Origin: Rubrivivax benzoatilyticus JA2 = ATCC BAA-35
GTDB taxonomy: Bacteria; Pseudomonadota; Gammaproteobacteria; Burkholderiales; Burkholderiaceae_C
Assembly (NCBI RefSeq): GCF_000190375.1
Contig: NZ_AEWG01000049.1
Coordinates: forward strand, 1 to 37,363
Direction of reading: 5' to 3'
DNA length: 37,363 nt
Under the pieces are notes generated by a model that did no database searches, was not told where the DNA came from, and saw only the letters and a list, made by a program, of their open reading frames with translations. Made by a program: the position numbers and the translations under genes. Shown piece after piece: positions 8,147 through 17,611 of the stretch; the first letter of the stretch is position 1, and each line of letters starts with the position of its first letter.

Positions 8147-9417
8147 GATGCGACCGGCTCCGGCAGGGCCGCCAGGCGTTCGCTGGCCGGCGGGTGCGAG
8201 TAATAGAATCGCGCGTACAGCGGGTCCGGCGTCAGCGTCGACGCGTTGTCCTCGTGCAGCTTCAGCAGCGCGCTGGCGAGCGCGCGGCCATCGGCCTGCT
8301 CGCAGGCGTAGGCGTCGGCCTCGAACTCGTGCTTGCGCGACAGCGCCGCGCCCAGCGGCGAGACGAAGAAGGTGAAGGGCGGCAGCGCCAGCATGAACAG
8401 CAGGAGCGCCAGCGCGTCGTTCGGCGCGCCCAGGCTGGGGCGCACACCCAGGCCGAGGTAGAAGGCCGGCAACGACGCCAGCCAGCCCAGCAGCGCCAGC
8501 CCGGCGAGGCTGAGGCCGAAGACCCCGACCATGCGCTTGACGACGTGGCGGCGCTTGAAGTGGCCGAGTTCGTGCGCCAGCACCGCCTCGACCTCGGCCG
8601 GCGCCAGGCGTGACAGCAGCGTGTCGAAGAAGACCACGCGCTTGGACGCGCCCAGCCCGGTGAAATAGGCGTTGGCGTGTGCCGAGCGCCGGCTGCCGTC
8701 CATCACGAACAGCCCCTTGGCGGCGAAGCCGCAGCGCTGCATCAGCGCCTGCACGCGGTGCTTCAGCGCCTCGTCGGCCAGCGGCTCGAACTTGTTGAAC
8801 AGCGGCGCGATCACCGTCGGATACAGCACCAGCAGCGTCAGGTTGAAGCCGACCCAGGCGACCCAGGCCCAGAGCCACCACAGCCCGCCGGTGGCGCCCA
8901 TGATCCACAGGATCAGCGCCGCCAGCGGCAGGCCGATCAGCGCGCCGACCGCCAGCCCCTTGGCCTGGTCGGCCAGCCACAGCCCGGTGGTCATGCGGTT
9001 GAAGCCGAAACGCTGCTCGATGCGGAAGGTCGACCACCACTCGAACGGCGCGTCGAGCAGCGCGCCGATCAGCACGAAGGCCGCCAGCAGCGCGAGCTGG
9101 TAGGCCATCGGCCCCCAAGCGACGCCGACGCTGCCGAGCAGCGCGGCGTTGAGCGCGTCCAGGCCGCCCAGCAGCGTCCAGCCCAGCAGCACGGCGGCGG
9201 AGAAGGCCGTGCTCAGCAGGCCGAAGCGGCCCTTGGCCAGCGTGTAGTCGGCGGCCTTGCGGTGGGCTTCGGCGGTGACGGTGCCGATGAAGGGCGCCGG
9301 CACCGCGTCGCGGTGGCGTGCGACGTGGCGCGCCTGACGTGTCGCGAGCCAGAACTTCAGGCCCAGCGAGGCCAGCAGCGCGGCCGCGAACGCGGCCGTG
9401 ACGACGAGGGAATGCAT
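8143..9417 (-). CDS. M48 (Ste24-like) membrane metallopeptidase
   Basis: A 424-residue integral-membrane zinc endopeptidase related to CaaX prenyl protease Ste24. The zinc motif HELGH is at residues 282-286 and the third ligand, Glu364, lies in SRKHEFEADAYA (ExxAD). Membrane helices precede and follow the active site (near 5-22, 65-90, 105-123, 155-200, 293-355). In bacteria such proteins are thought to take part in membrane protein quality control; the substrate is not known. The ATG at 9417 is chosen because it begins the membrane segment HSLVVTAAFAAALLASLGL; an upstream in-frame GTG would add an unsupported polar tail reaching toward orn. Its stop overlaps the rsgA start. Confidence 0.9.
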   Translation of the reverse strand: MHSLVVTAAFAAALLASLGLKFWLATRQARHVARHRDAVPAPFIGTVTAEAHRKAADYTLAKGRFGLLSTAFSAAVLLGWTLLGGLDALNAALLGSVGVAWGPMAYQLALLAAFVLIGALLDAPFEWWSTFRIEQRFGFNRMTTGLWLADQAKGLAVGALIGLPLAALILWIMGATGGLWWLWAWVAWVGFNLTLLVLYPTVIAPLFNKFEPLADEALKHRVQALMQRCGFAAKGLFVMDGSRRSAHANAYFTGLGASKRVVFFDTLLSRLAPAEVEAVLAHELGHFKRRHVVKRMVGVFGLSLAGLALLGWLASLPAFYLGLGVRPSLGAPNDALALLLFMLALPPFTFFVSPLGAALSRKHEFEADAYACEQADGRALASALLKLHEDNASTLTPDPLYARFYYSHPPASERLAALPEPVAS

Positions 9418-9473
9418 GGGGCGCGAGTGTAGGCTTCGGCGAGAATCGCCGTTTCCCCTGAACACCCCCGACC

Positions 9474-10034
9474 ATGAGCGACACCGTGCTGGCCCCGAGC
9501 GATCAGAACCTGATCTGGATCGACCTCGAGATGACGGGCCTGTATCCCGCCACCGACCGCATCATCGAGATCGCCGTCGTCGTCACCGATCCGCAGCTGA
9601 CGGTGCGGGTCGAAGGCCCGGTGTTCGCGGTGCACCAGAGCGACGCCACGCTCGACGCGATGGACGCCTGGAACAAGGGCACGCACGGCCGCAGCGGCCT
9701 GATCGACCGCGTCAAGGCGTCCACGGTGGACGAAGCCGAGGCCGAGGCGCGCACGATCGAGTTCCTGCAGCGCTACGTGCCGCGCGGCAAGAGCCCGATG
9801 TGCGGCAACTCGATCTGCCAGGACCGGCGCTTCCTGGCGAACTACATGCCCAAGCTGGAAGCCTTCTTCCACTACCGCAACCTCGACGTCAGCACGCTGA
9901 AGGAGCTGGCGCGGCGCTGGAAGCCCGAGGTGCTCGACGGCTTCAAGAAGGCCCAGGCGCACACCGCGCTGGCCGACATCCACGAGTCGATCGACGAGCT
10001 GCTGCACTACCGCCAGCACTTCCTCCAGGCCTGA
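9474..10034 (+). CDS. orn: Oligoribonuclease
   Basis: Orn is the essential 3'-5' exonuclease that degrades RNA dinucleotides, including pGpG from cyclic di-GMP turnover. It has 186 residues, the normal length. DEDDh motifs are intact: WIDLEMTGL (Asp17, Glu19), [12 protein letters not shown] around residues 104-115, and [14 protein letters not shown] near 163-176. The gene is divergent from the M48 peptidase, with only 56 bases between starts, and its stop is 2 bases from that of the convergent DUF2087 gene. Confidence 0.97.
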   Translation: MSDTVLAPSDQNLIWIDLEMTGLYPATDRIIEIAVVVTDPQLTVRVEGPVFAVHQSDATLDAMDAWNKGTHGRSGLIDRVKASTVDEAEAEARTIEFLQRYVPRGKSPMCGNSICQDRRFLANYMPKLEAFFHYRNLDVSTLKELARRWKPEVLDGFKKAQAHTALADIHESIDELLHYRQHFLQA

Positions 10035-10036
10035 AC

Positions 10037-10606
10037 TCAGGCTTCGCGCGCGGTGCCGCTGCGTGCACGCCAGGCCGCCACCAGCGCCCGCGCCTCGGCG
10101 TCGGGCCGCGCGGGCAGCTTCCAGTACTCGCTGCAGTCGCTCTTGCGTGCCAGCAGGCGGTGGTTGACGAGTTCGCGGCGCAGCGTGACGTGGTCGCCGA
10201 AGGCGTTGGCCGCCATCAGGATCGTGTTGACCTCGCGCTCGGTGTAGCGGCGGCGGCCGTCGAACAGCGTCCACAGCACCCACATCGCCAGGCGCTGCAC
10301 GCTGAACTTGTGCGGCCAGCGCACGAGGCGGCCGCGGCTGTCGAACTGCATCAGTGCCTTGCGCGCGTTGGCCGTCAGCGGCAGCACCGGGCGGTCTTCG
10401 GCGGCCAGCGGGGCTGCCGGCAGCGGCCGCTCGGTGGCGGCGCGCAGGGCCTGCACGTTGCGGTGGCCGGCAGCGCGTGCGATCAGGTTCAGCAGTTCGA
10501 CGTGGCCGGGCGGTTCGGCCGCCGGGCGGGTCTTCAGGGCCTGGCCGAGCGAACGGGCGAACGCGGACAGGTCGGGTGCCACGAAGGGCAGGGCTTCACG
10601 GGACAT
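10037..10606 (-). CDS. DUF2087 domain protein
   Basis: A 189-residue cytosolic protein. Residues about 90-175 match DUF2087: FDSRGRLVRWPHKFSVQRLA, RRRYTEREVNTILMA and the segment LRRELVNHRLLARKSDCSEYW. This domain looks like a winged helix and often occurs with regulatory partners. The N-terminal segment HVELLNLIARAAGHRNVQAL (about 35-54) is a helical motif I associate with some DUF2087 proteins. AGGAG stands 7 bases upstream of the ATG. The function is unknown; a DNA-binding or regulatory role is inference. It is divergent from rhlE, with 412 bases between them. Confidence 0.85.
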   Translation of the reverse strand: MSREALPFVAPDLSAFARSLGQALKTRPAAEPPGHVELLNLIARAAGHRNVQALRAATERPLPAAPLAAEDRPVLPLTANARKALMQFDSRGRLVRWPHKFSVQRLAMWVLWTLFDGRRRYTEREVNTILMAANAFGDHVTLRRELVNHRLLARKSDCSEYWKLPARPDAEARALVAAWRARSGTAREA

Positions 10607-10820
10607 GAGAACTCCTCGCGAGCGTGGCGCCTTCCCCGAGGACGGGGTGCCGGGGGTCGCCGACTTGCCGGGCGGGCGCAGCTCGCGTGATGAAGCTGTC
10701 CTCGTCTGACGGTGATGAAGGGCAGGTTTAGCTCGCGGTGTGGGCCGCGCGGCGACGCCTGGGTGAACTGCCGACCACCCAGCAGTGTAGCGCGGCCGAC
10801 CGTGAAGGTTCGAAATCCGC

Positions 10821-10826
10821 TACAAT
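10821..10826 (+). promoter_or_regulatory. -10 element for rhlE
   Basis: TACAAT in an otherwise GC-rich gap, about 190 bases before the helicase ATG. A hairpin begins 10 bases further on, near the expected transcript start. There is no strong -35 box. Confidence 0.45.
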
Positions 10827-10835
10827 GCGGCTCCA

Positions 10836-10967
10836 CGGCGTCCGTTGTGACGCCGTTCGTTCATCCCCTCTGACCTTTCGTCGAGCCGCGCCCTGCGGCC
10901 GCATCTCTCGGGTCGGCGGCGATGCCGTCGCCCCCTTGTTGGATGCGACTTCACCCTGGATGGTGAA
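10836..10967 (+). promoter_or_regulatory. Structured rhlE 5' leader
   Basis: Two perfect hairpins: ACGGCGTC (10836-10843) with GACGCCGT (10850-10857), and TTCACC (10950-10955) with GGTGAA (10962-10967). Long leaders are known for cold-induced DEAD-box helicase genes in other bacteria, so temperature or self-regulation is possible, but this is inference. Confidence 0.4.
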
Positions 10968-11018
10968 TCCCCTGGCCGCTGGCCCGGGGCGGCCGTCCTG
11001 TCTCTCGAAAGACGACGA

Positions 11019-12602
<1,584 letters not shown>

Positions 12603-12617
12603 GCCTCCTCAGCCATG

Positions 12618-12647
12618 AAAAAGGGCCGGCAATCGCCGGCCCTTTTT
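12618..12647. terminator. Bidirectional terminator between rhlE and FKBP gene
   Basis: A-run 12618-12622, stem GGGCCGGC (12623-12630) and GCCGGCCC (12635-12642) with AATC loop, T-run 12643-12647. The symmetrical A and T runs let it serve both rhlE (plus) and the convergent FKBP gene (minus). Confidence 0.92.
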
Positions 12648-12667
12648 GTTGGGCTTGCGCTGTGGGC

Positions 12668-13009
12668 TCAGACGCCCAGCAGCTCGACCTCGAACACGAG
12701 CGTCGCGTTCGGCGGGATCACGCCGCCGGCGCCGCGCGCGCCGTAGCCCATCTCGGGCGGGATCGTCAGCACGCGCGTGCCGCCGACCTTCATGCCGGCG
12801 ACGCCTTCGTCCCAGCCGCGGATCACGTGGCCGCGGCCCAGCGCGAACGAGAACGGCTCGCCGCGGTCCTTGCTGGAGTCGAACTTGCGGCCGCGGCCGT
12901 CGGCGGCTGCCGGGTCGTGCAGCCAGCCGGTGTAATGCACCTTGACGTGCTGGCCGGCGGTGGCTTCGGCGCCGCTGCCGGCGACGGTGTCCTCGATCTT
13001 CAGGCTCAT
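12668..13009 (-). CDS. FKBP-type peptidyl-prolyl isomerase
   Basis: A single-domain 113-residue FK506-binding protein that catalyses proline cis-trans isomerisation. There is no signal peptide, so it is probably cytosolic. The hallmark segments [53 protein letters not shown] and [17 protein letters not shown] contain the usual active-site residues (Tyr, Asp, Phe, Trp, Tyr). Its ATG overlaps the TGA of gluQ (ATGA), giving a two-gene translationally coupled unit. Confidence 0.95.
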   Translation of the reverse strand: MSLKIEDTVAGSGAEATAGQHVKVHYTGWLHDPAAADGRGRKFDSSKDRGEPFSFALGRGHVIRGWDEGVAGMKVGGTRVLTIPPEMGYGARGAGGVIPPNATLVFEVELLGV

Positions 13010-13899
13010 GTTGTCTTCCTCGGTCGGTGTTCGAAGGCCGCGATGATGCCAGCCCAGGCGGGCACCGCGGCGGCGAGCCAGTCGTGCACGTCCTCGGCGG
13101 CCAGCGGCGGCAGGCCGAGCACGGCGCCGGCGGCGCGCAGCGCGGCCAGCGGGTCGGCCAGGTCCAGCGCCTGGGCGCCGTTCTGCTTGGACAGCTTGTG
13201 GCCGTCTTCGCCCAGCACCAGCGGCGTGTGCAGGTAGCGCGGCCGCGGCAGGCCCAGCGCGTGCTGCAGCAGGATCTGGCGCGGCGTGTTGTCGGCCAGG
13301 TCCTCGCCGCGCACGACGTCGGTGATGCCTTGCGCGGCGTCGTCGACGACGACCGCGAGCTGATAGGCCCAGAGCCCGTCGGCACGCTTGAGCACGAAGT
13401 CGCCGACCTCGGCGCCGACATCCTGCACCGCATCGCCCAGGCGCCGGTCGACCCAGCGCACGCGGCCGTCGGCGCGCAGCCGCCACGCGCGGGCCGGCTT
13501 GCCGTGCAGGCCGTCGCGGCAGGTGCCGGGGTAGACCCGTTCGGCGAAACGTTCGTGCATCACGCCGCGTGCCGCCAGCGCCTCGTCGATGTCGCGCCGC
13601 GTGCAGGCGCAGGGGTAGGCGCGGCCGGCGGCGACGAGCTGCTGCAGCGCGTCGGCATAGGCCTCGCCACGTTCGGACTGGCGCCAGGGCGGCTCGTCGG
13701 GCTCCAGGCCGCAGGCGGCGAGCTGCTGCAGGATGATGCGCTCCGCGCCGGGCACGCAGCGCGGCGTGTCGACGTCCTCGATGCGCAGCAGCCAGATACC
13801 GCCGTGCACGCGCGCGTCCAGCCAGCTGGCGAGCGCGGCCACCAGCGAGCCCGCGTGCAGCGGGCCCGTCGGCGACGGGGCGAAGCGGCCGCGGTACAC
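13006..13899 (-). CDS. gluQ: Glutamyl-Q tRNA(Asp) synthetase
   Basis: GluQRS is a truncated glutamyl-tRNA synthetase without an anticodon-binding domain; it attaches glutamate to queuosine in tRNA(Asp). It has 297 residues. The HIGH-like motif is [13 protein letters not shown] near the N-terminus, the zinc-site residues lie in [10 protein letters not shown] and YPGTCRDG, and the KMSKS-like motif is HKLSKQNG. The GTG at 13899, four bases after the LysR stop, is chosen since it puts [11 protein letters not shown] at the extreme N-terminus as in the family; no ATG exists nearby. The FKBP start overlaps its stop. Confidence 0.94.
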   Translation of the reverse strand: MYRGRFAPSPTGPLHAGSLVAALASWLDARVHGGIWLLRIEDVDTPRCVPGAERIILQQLAACGLEPDEPPWRQSERGEAYADALQQLVAAGRAYPCACTRRDIDEALAARGVMHERFAERVYPGTCRDGLHGKPARAWRLRADGRVRWVDRRLGDAVQDVGAEVGDFVLKRADGLWAYQLAVVVDDAAQGITDVVRGEDLADNTPRQILLQHALGLPRPRYLHTPLVLGEDGHKLSKQNGAQALDLADPLAALRAAGAVLGLPPLAAEDVHDWLAAAVPAWAGIIAAFEHRPRKTT

Positions 13900-13903
13900 G
13901 GCC

Positions 13904-14884
13904 TCAGTCCAATGGACCGGCGTGGCGTTCGAGCAGGGCGCGGCGCGTCGTCGGGCTTTCCAGCTGCCCCAGCCACCACTGCAGCGCGCGGCCGAGGCCG
14001 AGCGCGCCACGTTCGGCGCGCCAGGCGTAGTGCAGGCGTGCGGTGTGGCCGCCGCGCTGGGTCTGGCGCGCGACCAGGTGGCCGGCTTCGAGGTGGGCTC
14101 GCGCCATCGGCTCGGGCACGAAGCCGCAGCCCAGGCCGCGCAGCAGCGCGTCGAGCTTGGTGCGCATCGTCGACACCGTCAGCACGTCCTGGCCGGGCAG
14201 CAGGTTGACAGTGACCGGCGCCAGGCGCTGCGCGGTGTCGGCCACCGCGATCGCGCGCTGGTGCACCAGCTCGGCGTCGCTCAGCGGCTCCTCGCCGCGC
14301 GCCAGCGGGTGGTGCGGCGCGACGACGAAGACGAACTCCACCTCGCCCAGCGGCCGGATCTCGATGCCGCCCGGGTTGGCGTGGTCGCCGGCAATGCCGA
14401 TCGCCAGGTCGACCTGGCCCGAGACCAGCGCCTCCCAGGTGCCGGCGAGCACGTCGTGGCGCAGCCGCAGCCGCGTCGCCGGGCCGCCGCGCGTGTTCTC
14501 GGGGCAGCCGTCGCGCACCTCGCAGAAGGCCTGCACCAGCTCGAACACCGTCGTCATCGACAGGATGTCCTCGACGCTGATCGCCAGCGTCGTCTCCCAG
14601 CCGCTGGCGACGCGGCGCACGCGGTTGGCGACGGCGTCGATCTCCTGCAGCAGGCGGCGGCCTTCGTGCAGCAGCTCGGTGCCGGCGGCGGTGAGCTGCG
14701 CCTGGCGCGAGCTGCGGTCGAACAGCAGCACGTCCAGCGAGTCCTCGAGCTGGCGCACGCTGTAGGTCAGGGCCGACGGCACCTTGCCCAGCTCGCGCGC
14801 GGCGGCGGCGAAGCTGCCGGTGCGCGCGATCGTGTCCATCATCTGCAGCGCCTCGGGGGTGAGGGCCTGACGTCGTTCTGCCAT
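13904..14884 (-). CDS. LysR-family transcriptional regulator
   Basis: A 326-residue LysR-type regulator. The winged helix-turn-helix covers residues about 8-66 ([29 protein letters not shown] within it) and the effector-binding domain follows from about 95. The gene is divergent from the pirin gene with 75 bases between the starts, so it probably controls pirin and itself. Three TTCA/TGAA half-sites spaced 11 bases apart stand directly before its ATG. The effector is unknown. Its stop is four bases from the gluQ start, so gluQ and the FKBP gene may be cotranscribed with it. Confidence 0.92.
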   Translation of the reverse strand: MAERRQALTPEALQMMDTIARTGSFAAAARELGKVPSALTYSVRQLEDSLDVLLFDRSSRQAQLTAAGTELLHEGRRLLQEIDAVANRVRRVASGWETTLAISVEDILSMTTVFELVQAFCEVRDGCPENTRGGPATRLRLRHDVLAGTWEALVSGQVDLAIGIAGDHANPGGIEIRPLGEVEFVFVVAPHHPLARGEEPLSDAELVHQRAIAVADTAQRLAPVTVNLLPGQDVLTVSTMRTKLDALLRGLGCGFVPEPMARAHLEAGHLVARQTQRGGHTARLHYAWRAERGALGLGRALQWWLGQLESPTTRRALLERHAGPLD

Positions 14885-14887
14885 GGC

Positions 14888-14914
14888 TTCATCTTATTTG
14901 AACGGGACCTTCAA
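14888..14914. promoter_or_regulatory. Candidate LysR operator
   Basis: TTCA (14888-14891), TTGAA (14898-14902) and TTCAA (14910-14914) form two overlapping inverted repeats with 7-base spacers. T14889 and A14901 fit the T-N11-A LysR box. The half-sites repeat every 11 bases, one helical turn. The site touches the LysR start codon, as expected for autoregulation. Confidence 0.5.
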
Positions 14915-14946
14915 GCGCGGTCGCCCCGCCCCCGGGAGCCGGTGCC

Positions 14947-14952
14947 TACAGT
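14947..14952 (+). promoter_or_regulatory. -10 element for the pirin gene
   Basis: TACAGT ends 7 bases before the pirin ATG, implying a transcript that starts at or next to the start codon. It lies downstream of the LysR half-sites. Confidence 0.45.
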
Positions 14953-14959
14953 GCATTCC

Positions 14960-15661
14960 ATGATCACGCACCGCAAATCCTCCGACCGCGGCCACGCGGA
15001 CCACGGCTGGCTCAAGAGCTGGCACAGCTTCTCCTTCGCCGACTACTACGACCCGGCGCACATGGGCGTGGGCAACCTGCGCGTCATCAACGACGACCGG
15101 GTGGCCTCGGGCACCGGTTTCGGCACCCACGGCCATCGCGACATGGAGATCGTCAGCTACGTGCTCGAAGGCGAGCTGGCGCACCGCGACAGCCTGGGCG
15201 GCGAAGGCGGCGTCATCCGCCCCGGCGAGGTCCAGCGCATGAGCGCCGGCACCGGCGTGCGCCACAGCGAATACAACCACGCCGAGAGCACGACGCACTT
15301 CCTGCAGATCTGGCTGCTGCCGCGCACGACCGGCATCACCCCGGGCTACGAGCACAAACGTTTCGACGACGCCGACAAACGCGGCCGGCTGCGCCTGGTG
15401 GCCTCGGAAGACGGCCGCGAAGGCTCGGTGACGGTGCATGCCGACGCGGCGATCCGCGCCGGGCTGTTCGACGGCGACGAACGTGCCGAGCTCGAGCTCG
15501 ACCCGCAGCGCCTGGCCTACGTGCACCTGGCGCGCGGCACGCTGCGTGCCAACGGCGTCGTGCTCGCCGCCGGCGACGCGCTGACGCTGGACGGCGAGAC
15601 CCGCCTGGTGCTCGACGGCGGCAGCGCCGCCGAAGTGCTGGTCTTCGACCTGGCGCGCTGA
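14960..15661 (+). CDS. Pirin family protein (YhhW-like)
   Basis: A bicupin metal protein of 233 residues. Several bacterial pirins have quercetin 2,3-dioxygenase activity in vitro, while others act as regulators; the true role here is unknown. The N-terminus ITHRKSSDRGHADHGWLKSW and FSFADYYDP are typical. Metal ligands should come from the HGHRDMEI segment and from HSEYNHAE in the N-terminal cupin; the C-terminal cupin is degenerate, as in the family. The ATG at 14960 gives the conserved N-terminus. Pairing with a divergent LysR gene is common in proteobacteria and suggests induction by a small molecule. Confidence 0.93.
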   Translation: MITHRKSSDRGHADHGWLKSWHSFSFADYYDPAHMGVGNLRVINDDRVASGTGFGTHGHRDMEIVSYVLEGELAHRDSLGGEGGVIRPGEVQRMSAGTGVRHSEYNHAESTTHFLQIWLLPRTTGITPGYEHKRFDDADKRGRLRLVASEDGREGSVTVHADAAIRAGLFDGDERAELELDPQRLAYVHLARGTLRANGVVLAAGDALTLDGETRLVLDGGSAAEVLVFDLAR

Positions 15662-15668
15662 GCGGGGC

Positions 15669-15691
15669 GCCGCGGCGCGTGTCGCCGCGGC
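15669..15691. terminator. Hairpin after the pirin gene
   Basis: Perfect 9-bp stem GCCGCGGCG (15669-15677) and CGCCGCGGC (15683-15691) with a 5-base loop, eight bases past the pirin stop. There is no T-run; it may be a weak terminator or insulate the next promoter. Confidence 0.4.
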
Positions 15692-15695
15692 CCGG

Positions 15696-15701
15696 TACAG
15701 T
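15696..15701 (+). promoter_or_regulatory. -10 element for the DUF599 gene
   Basis: TACAGT ends 9 bases before the ATG at 15711 and follows the hairpin directly. Same layout as at the pirin gene. Confidence 0.4.
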
Positions 15702-15710
15702 CGGCCGCCG

Positions 15711-16439
15711 ATGGATGTCCTGAACAAGCTGCTGCGCGAGATGCCGCCCGCCGACTGGGCGGCGCTGGCCTTCTACTTCGTCGCGTGGGTCGGTTATGCC
15801 GTCTTCGCCCGCCGCCGCGCCCGCCACCGGCCCTCGGTGCTGGGCGCGACGAACCGCGAACGTGCGCGCTGGATGACGCAGATGGCGCGGCGCGACAACC
15901 GCATCGTCGACGCCGGCGTCGTGCAGGCGCTGAGTTCCAGCCCCTCGTTCTTCGCGTCGACGACGATCCTGATCATCGGCGGCCTGTTCGCCGTGCTGTC
16001 CAGCGCCGAGCGTGTCAGCGACCTGGTGCACGAGATCCCGTTCGCCACCCACAGCACGGTGCTGATCTTCGACCTGAAGATCCTGCTGCTGCTGGCGACC
16101 TTCGTCTACGCCTTCTTCCGCTGCACCTGGAGCCTGCGCCAGTACGGCTTCGGCGCGATCCTCGTCGGCGCCGCGCCGCTGCCCGACCAGTTCGCCGACG
16201 ACGGCGAGCGCGAGGCCTACGCGCAACGCGCCGGCCGTGTGATGGGGCTGGCCGCCGAGTCGTTCAACGACGGCCTGCGCGCCTACTACATGAGCTTCGC
16301 GGCCTGCGCCTGGTTCCTGTCGCCGTGGGCGATGATCGTCGGCATGCTCGGTGTCGTGACCATCCTGTTCCGGCGCGAGTTCAAGTCCGAGGTGCTGGCC
16401 GAGCTCAACAAGCCGCCGCTGGGCCCTCGGGCCGGCTGA
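15711..16439 (+). CDS. DUF599 membrane protein
   Basis: A 242-residue inner-membrane protein of family DUF599, function unknown. Membrane segments are visible near residues 15-32, 80-97, 117-140 and 195-222. The segments ARWMTQMARRDNRIVDAGVV and SSPSFFASTTILIIGGLFAV are diagnostic for the family; FRCTWSLRQYGFGAILVGA follows the third segment. The last residues run into a region that also encodes the tail of a probable argE remnant on the other strand. Confidence 0.88.
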   Translation: MDVLNKLLREMPPADWAALAFYFVAWVGYAVFARRRARHRPSVLGATNRERARWMTQMARRDNRIVDAGVVQALSSSPSFFASTTILIIGGLFAVLSSAERVSDLVHEIPFATHSTVLIFDLKILLLLATFVYAFFRCTWSLRQYGFGAILVGAAPLPDQFADDGEREAYAQRAGRVMGLAAESFNDGLRAYYMSFAACAWFLSPWAMIVGMLGVVTILFRREFKSEVLAELNKPPLGPRAG

Positions 16440-16600
16440 GCCCGTCGAGAAAGGCCTTGCAGCGCGCGAGCTGCGCCAGCGTCGCACGCCCAGCGTGCGC
16501 AGGGGGCGGCGAGGGTCTCGACCAGCGCCAGGGTGGGGCGCTCGCTGACGGTGTCCAGGCGCACCAGGCGCCGGGCCCGTTCGAGGCCTTCATCGGAAGG
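16405..16600 (-). pseudogene. argE: Probable argE/M20 deacylase remnant with internal deletion
   Basis: On the minus strand one frame reads GLERARRLVRLDTVSERPTL then ALVETLAA, which resembles the extreme N-terminus of acetylornithine deacetylase. After a C-run near 16500-16506 another frame reads TLAQLARCKAFLDGL and stops, resembling the extreme C-terminus of the same enzyme. The roughly 300 residues between are missing. I read this as a collapsed gene left by a large internal deletion. The match is from memory of the family. There is no start-to-stop frame that would make a working protein. Confidence 0.45.
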
Positions 16601-16663
16601 TGGCCGCAGGGGAGGGCGTCGGGTCACGGTACCCGCGTGCCGGCGCCGGGCGCGCGCCATGGC

Positions 16664-16669
16664 TAGCAT
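16664..16669 (+). promoter_or_regulatory. -10-like element for the dehydratase gene
   Basis: TAGCAT ends 6 bases before the ATG at 16676, so any transcript from it would be leaderless. There is no Shine-Dalgarno in this short space. Confidence 0.35.
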
Positions 16670-16675
16670 CGGCTG

Positions 16676-17611
16676 ATGCAGATTCCGACCCGAGACGACA
16701 TCGCCGCCGCTGCGGCCCGCATCGCGCCCGACGTGCGTCGTACGCCGCTGTGGCGCCTGCCGGGCTCCGCGCTGGGGCTGGACTGCGCCGAGGTCTGGCT
16801 GAAGCTGGAACAGCTGCAGCTGTCGGGCAGCTTCAAGGCACGCGGCATGTTCAACCGCCTGCGGTCGCGGCCGGTGCCCGAGGCCGGCGCGATCGTCGCG
16901 TCGGGTGGCAATGCCGGCATCGCGGTGGCCGCCGCGGCGCGTGCGCTGGGCGTGCGCTGCGAGGTCTTCGTGCCGGAGGTGAGCAGCGCCGCCAAACGCG
17001 CCGCGCTGGCGGCGCTGGGCGCGCGGGTCGTCGTGCACGGCGCGGCCTATGCCGACGCCTTCGCGGCCAGCGTCGAGCGCCAGCGCGAGACCGGCGCGCT
17101 GGTCATGCACGCCTACGACCAGCCCGAGGTCGTCGCCGGCGCCGGCACGCTGGCCGCCGAGATCGAGGCCGAGGCCGGCGTGCCCGACCGGCTGCTGGTC
17201 TCGGTCGGCGGCGGCGGGCTGGTGGCCGGCCTCGCCGCCTGGTTCGAGGGCCGCACGCGCATCGAGGCTTTGGAGCCGGCGCGGGCGCCGACGCTGAACG
17301 CGGCGCTGGCCGCCGGCGAGCCTGTGGACGTCGAGGTCGGTGGCGTGGCCGCCGATTCGCTGGGCGCGCGCCGGCTTGGTGCCATCGCCTGGCAGGTCGC
17401 CCGGCGCCATCCGGTCGTCTCGACGCTGCTCGACGACGAGGTGATCCGCGCCGCGCAGCGGCGCCTGTGGCGCGAGCTGCGCCTGGCGGTCGAGCCGGCG
17501 GCCGCGCTGCCGCTGGCGGCGCTGTGGTCCGGCGCGGTGAAGCCGGCGGCGCACGAGCGTGTCGCGGTCGTCGTCTGCGGCGCCAACCTGGACCCGGCGA
17601 CGCTGGCCTGA
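16676..17611 (+). CDS. PLP-dependent serine/threonine dehydratase family protein
   Basis: A fold-type II PLP enzyme of 311 residues, related to threonine dehydratase and serine racemase, lacking the C-terminal regulatory domain of IlvA. The PLP lysine is Lys54 in SGSFKARG; the phosphate-binding and glycine loops are SGGNAGIA (76-83) and VSVGGGGLVAG near 175-185. Likely reaction: deamination of L-Ser or L-Thr to the 2-oxo acid, but the substrate cannot be settled from sequence. It sits alone, convergent with and directly abutting the hydrolase gene. Confidence 0.88.
   Translation: MQIPTRDDIAAAAARIAPDVRRTPLWRLPGSALGLDCAEVWLKLEQLQLSGSFKARGMFNRLRSRPVPEAGAIVASGGNAGIAVAAAARALGVRCEVFVPEVSSAAKRAALAALGARVVVHGAAYADAFAASVERQRETGALVMHAYDQPEVVAGAGTLAAEIEAEAGVPDRLLVSVGGGGLVAGLAAWFEGRTRIEALEPARAPTLNAALAAGEPVDVEVGGVAADSLGARRLGAIAWQVARRHPVVSTLLDDEVIRAAQRRLWRELRLAVEPAAALPLAALWSGAVKPAAHERVAVVVCGANLDPATLA

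Larger units (their letters stand above)
10607..11018. other. 412-base intergenic region between DUF2087 and rhlE
   Basis: No supported gene lies here. It holds direct repeats near the DUF2087 side (AGCTCGCG at 10680-10687 and 10730-10737; GTGATGAAG at 10687-10695 and 10712-10720), a TACAAT -10 at 10821-10826, and the rhlE leader with two perfect hairpins. A 94-codon open frame at 10738-11022 has no recognisable content and crosses the promoter, so it was not called. Confidence 0.6.
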
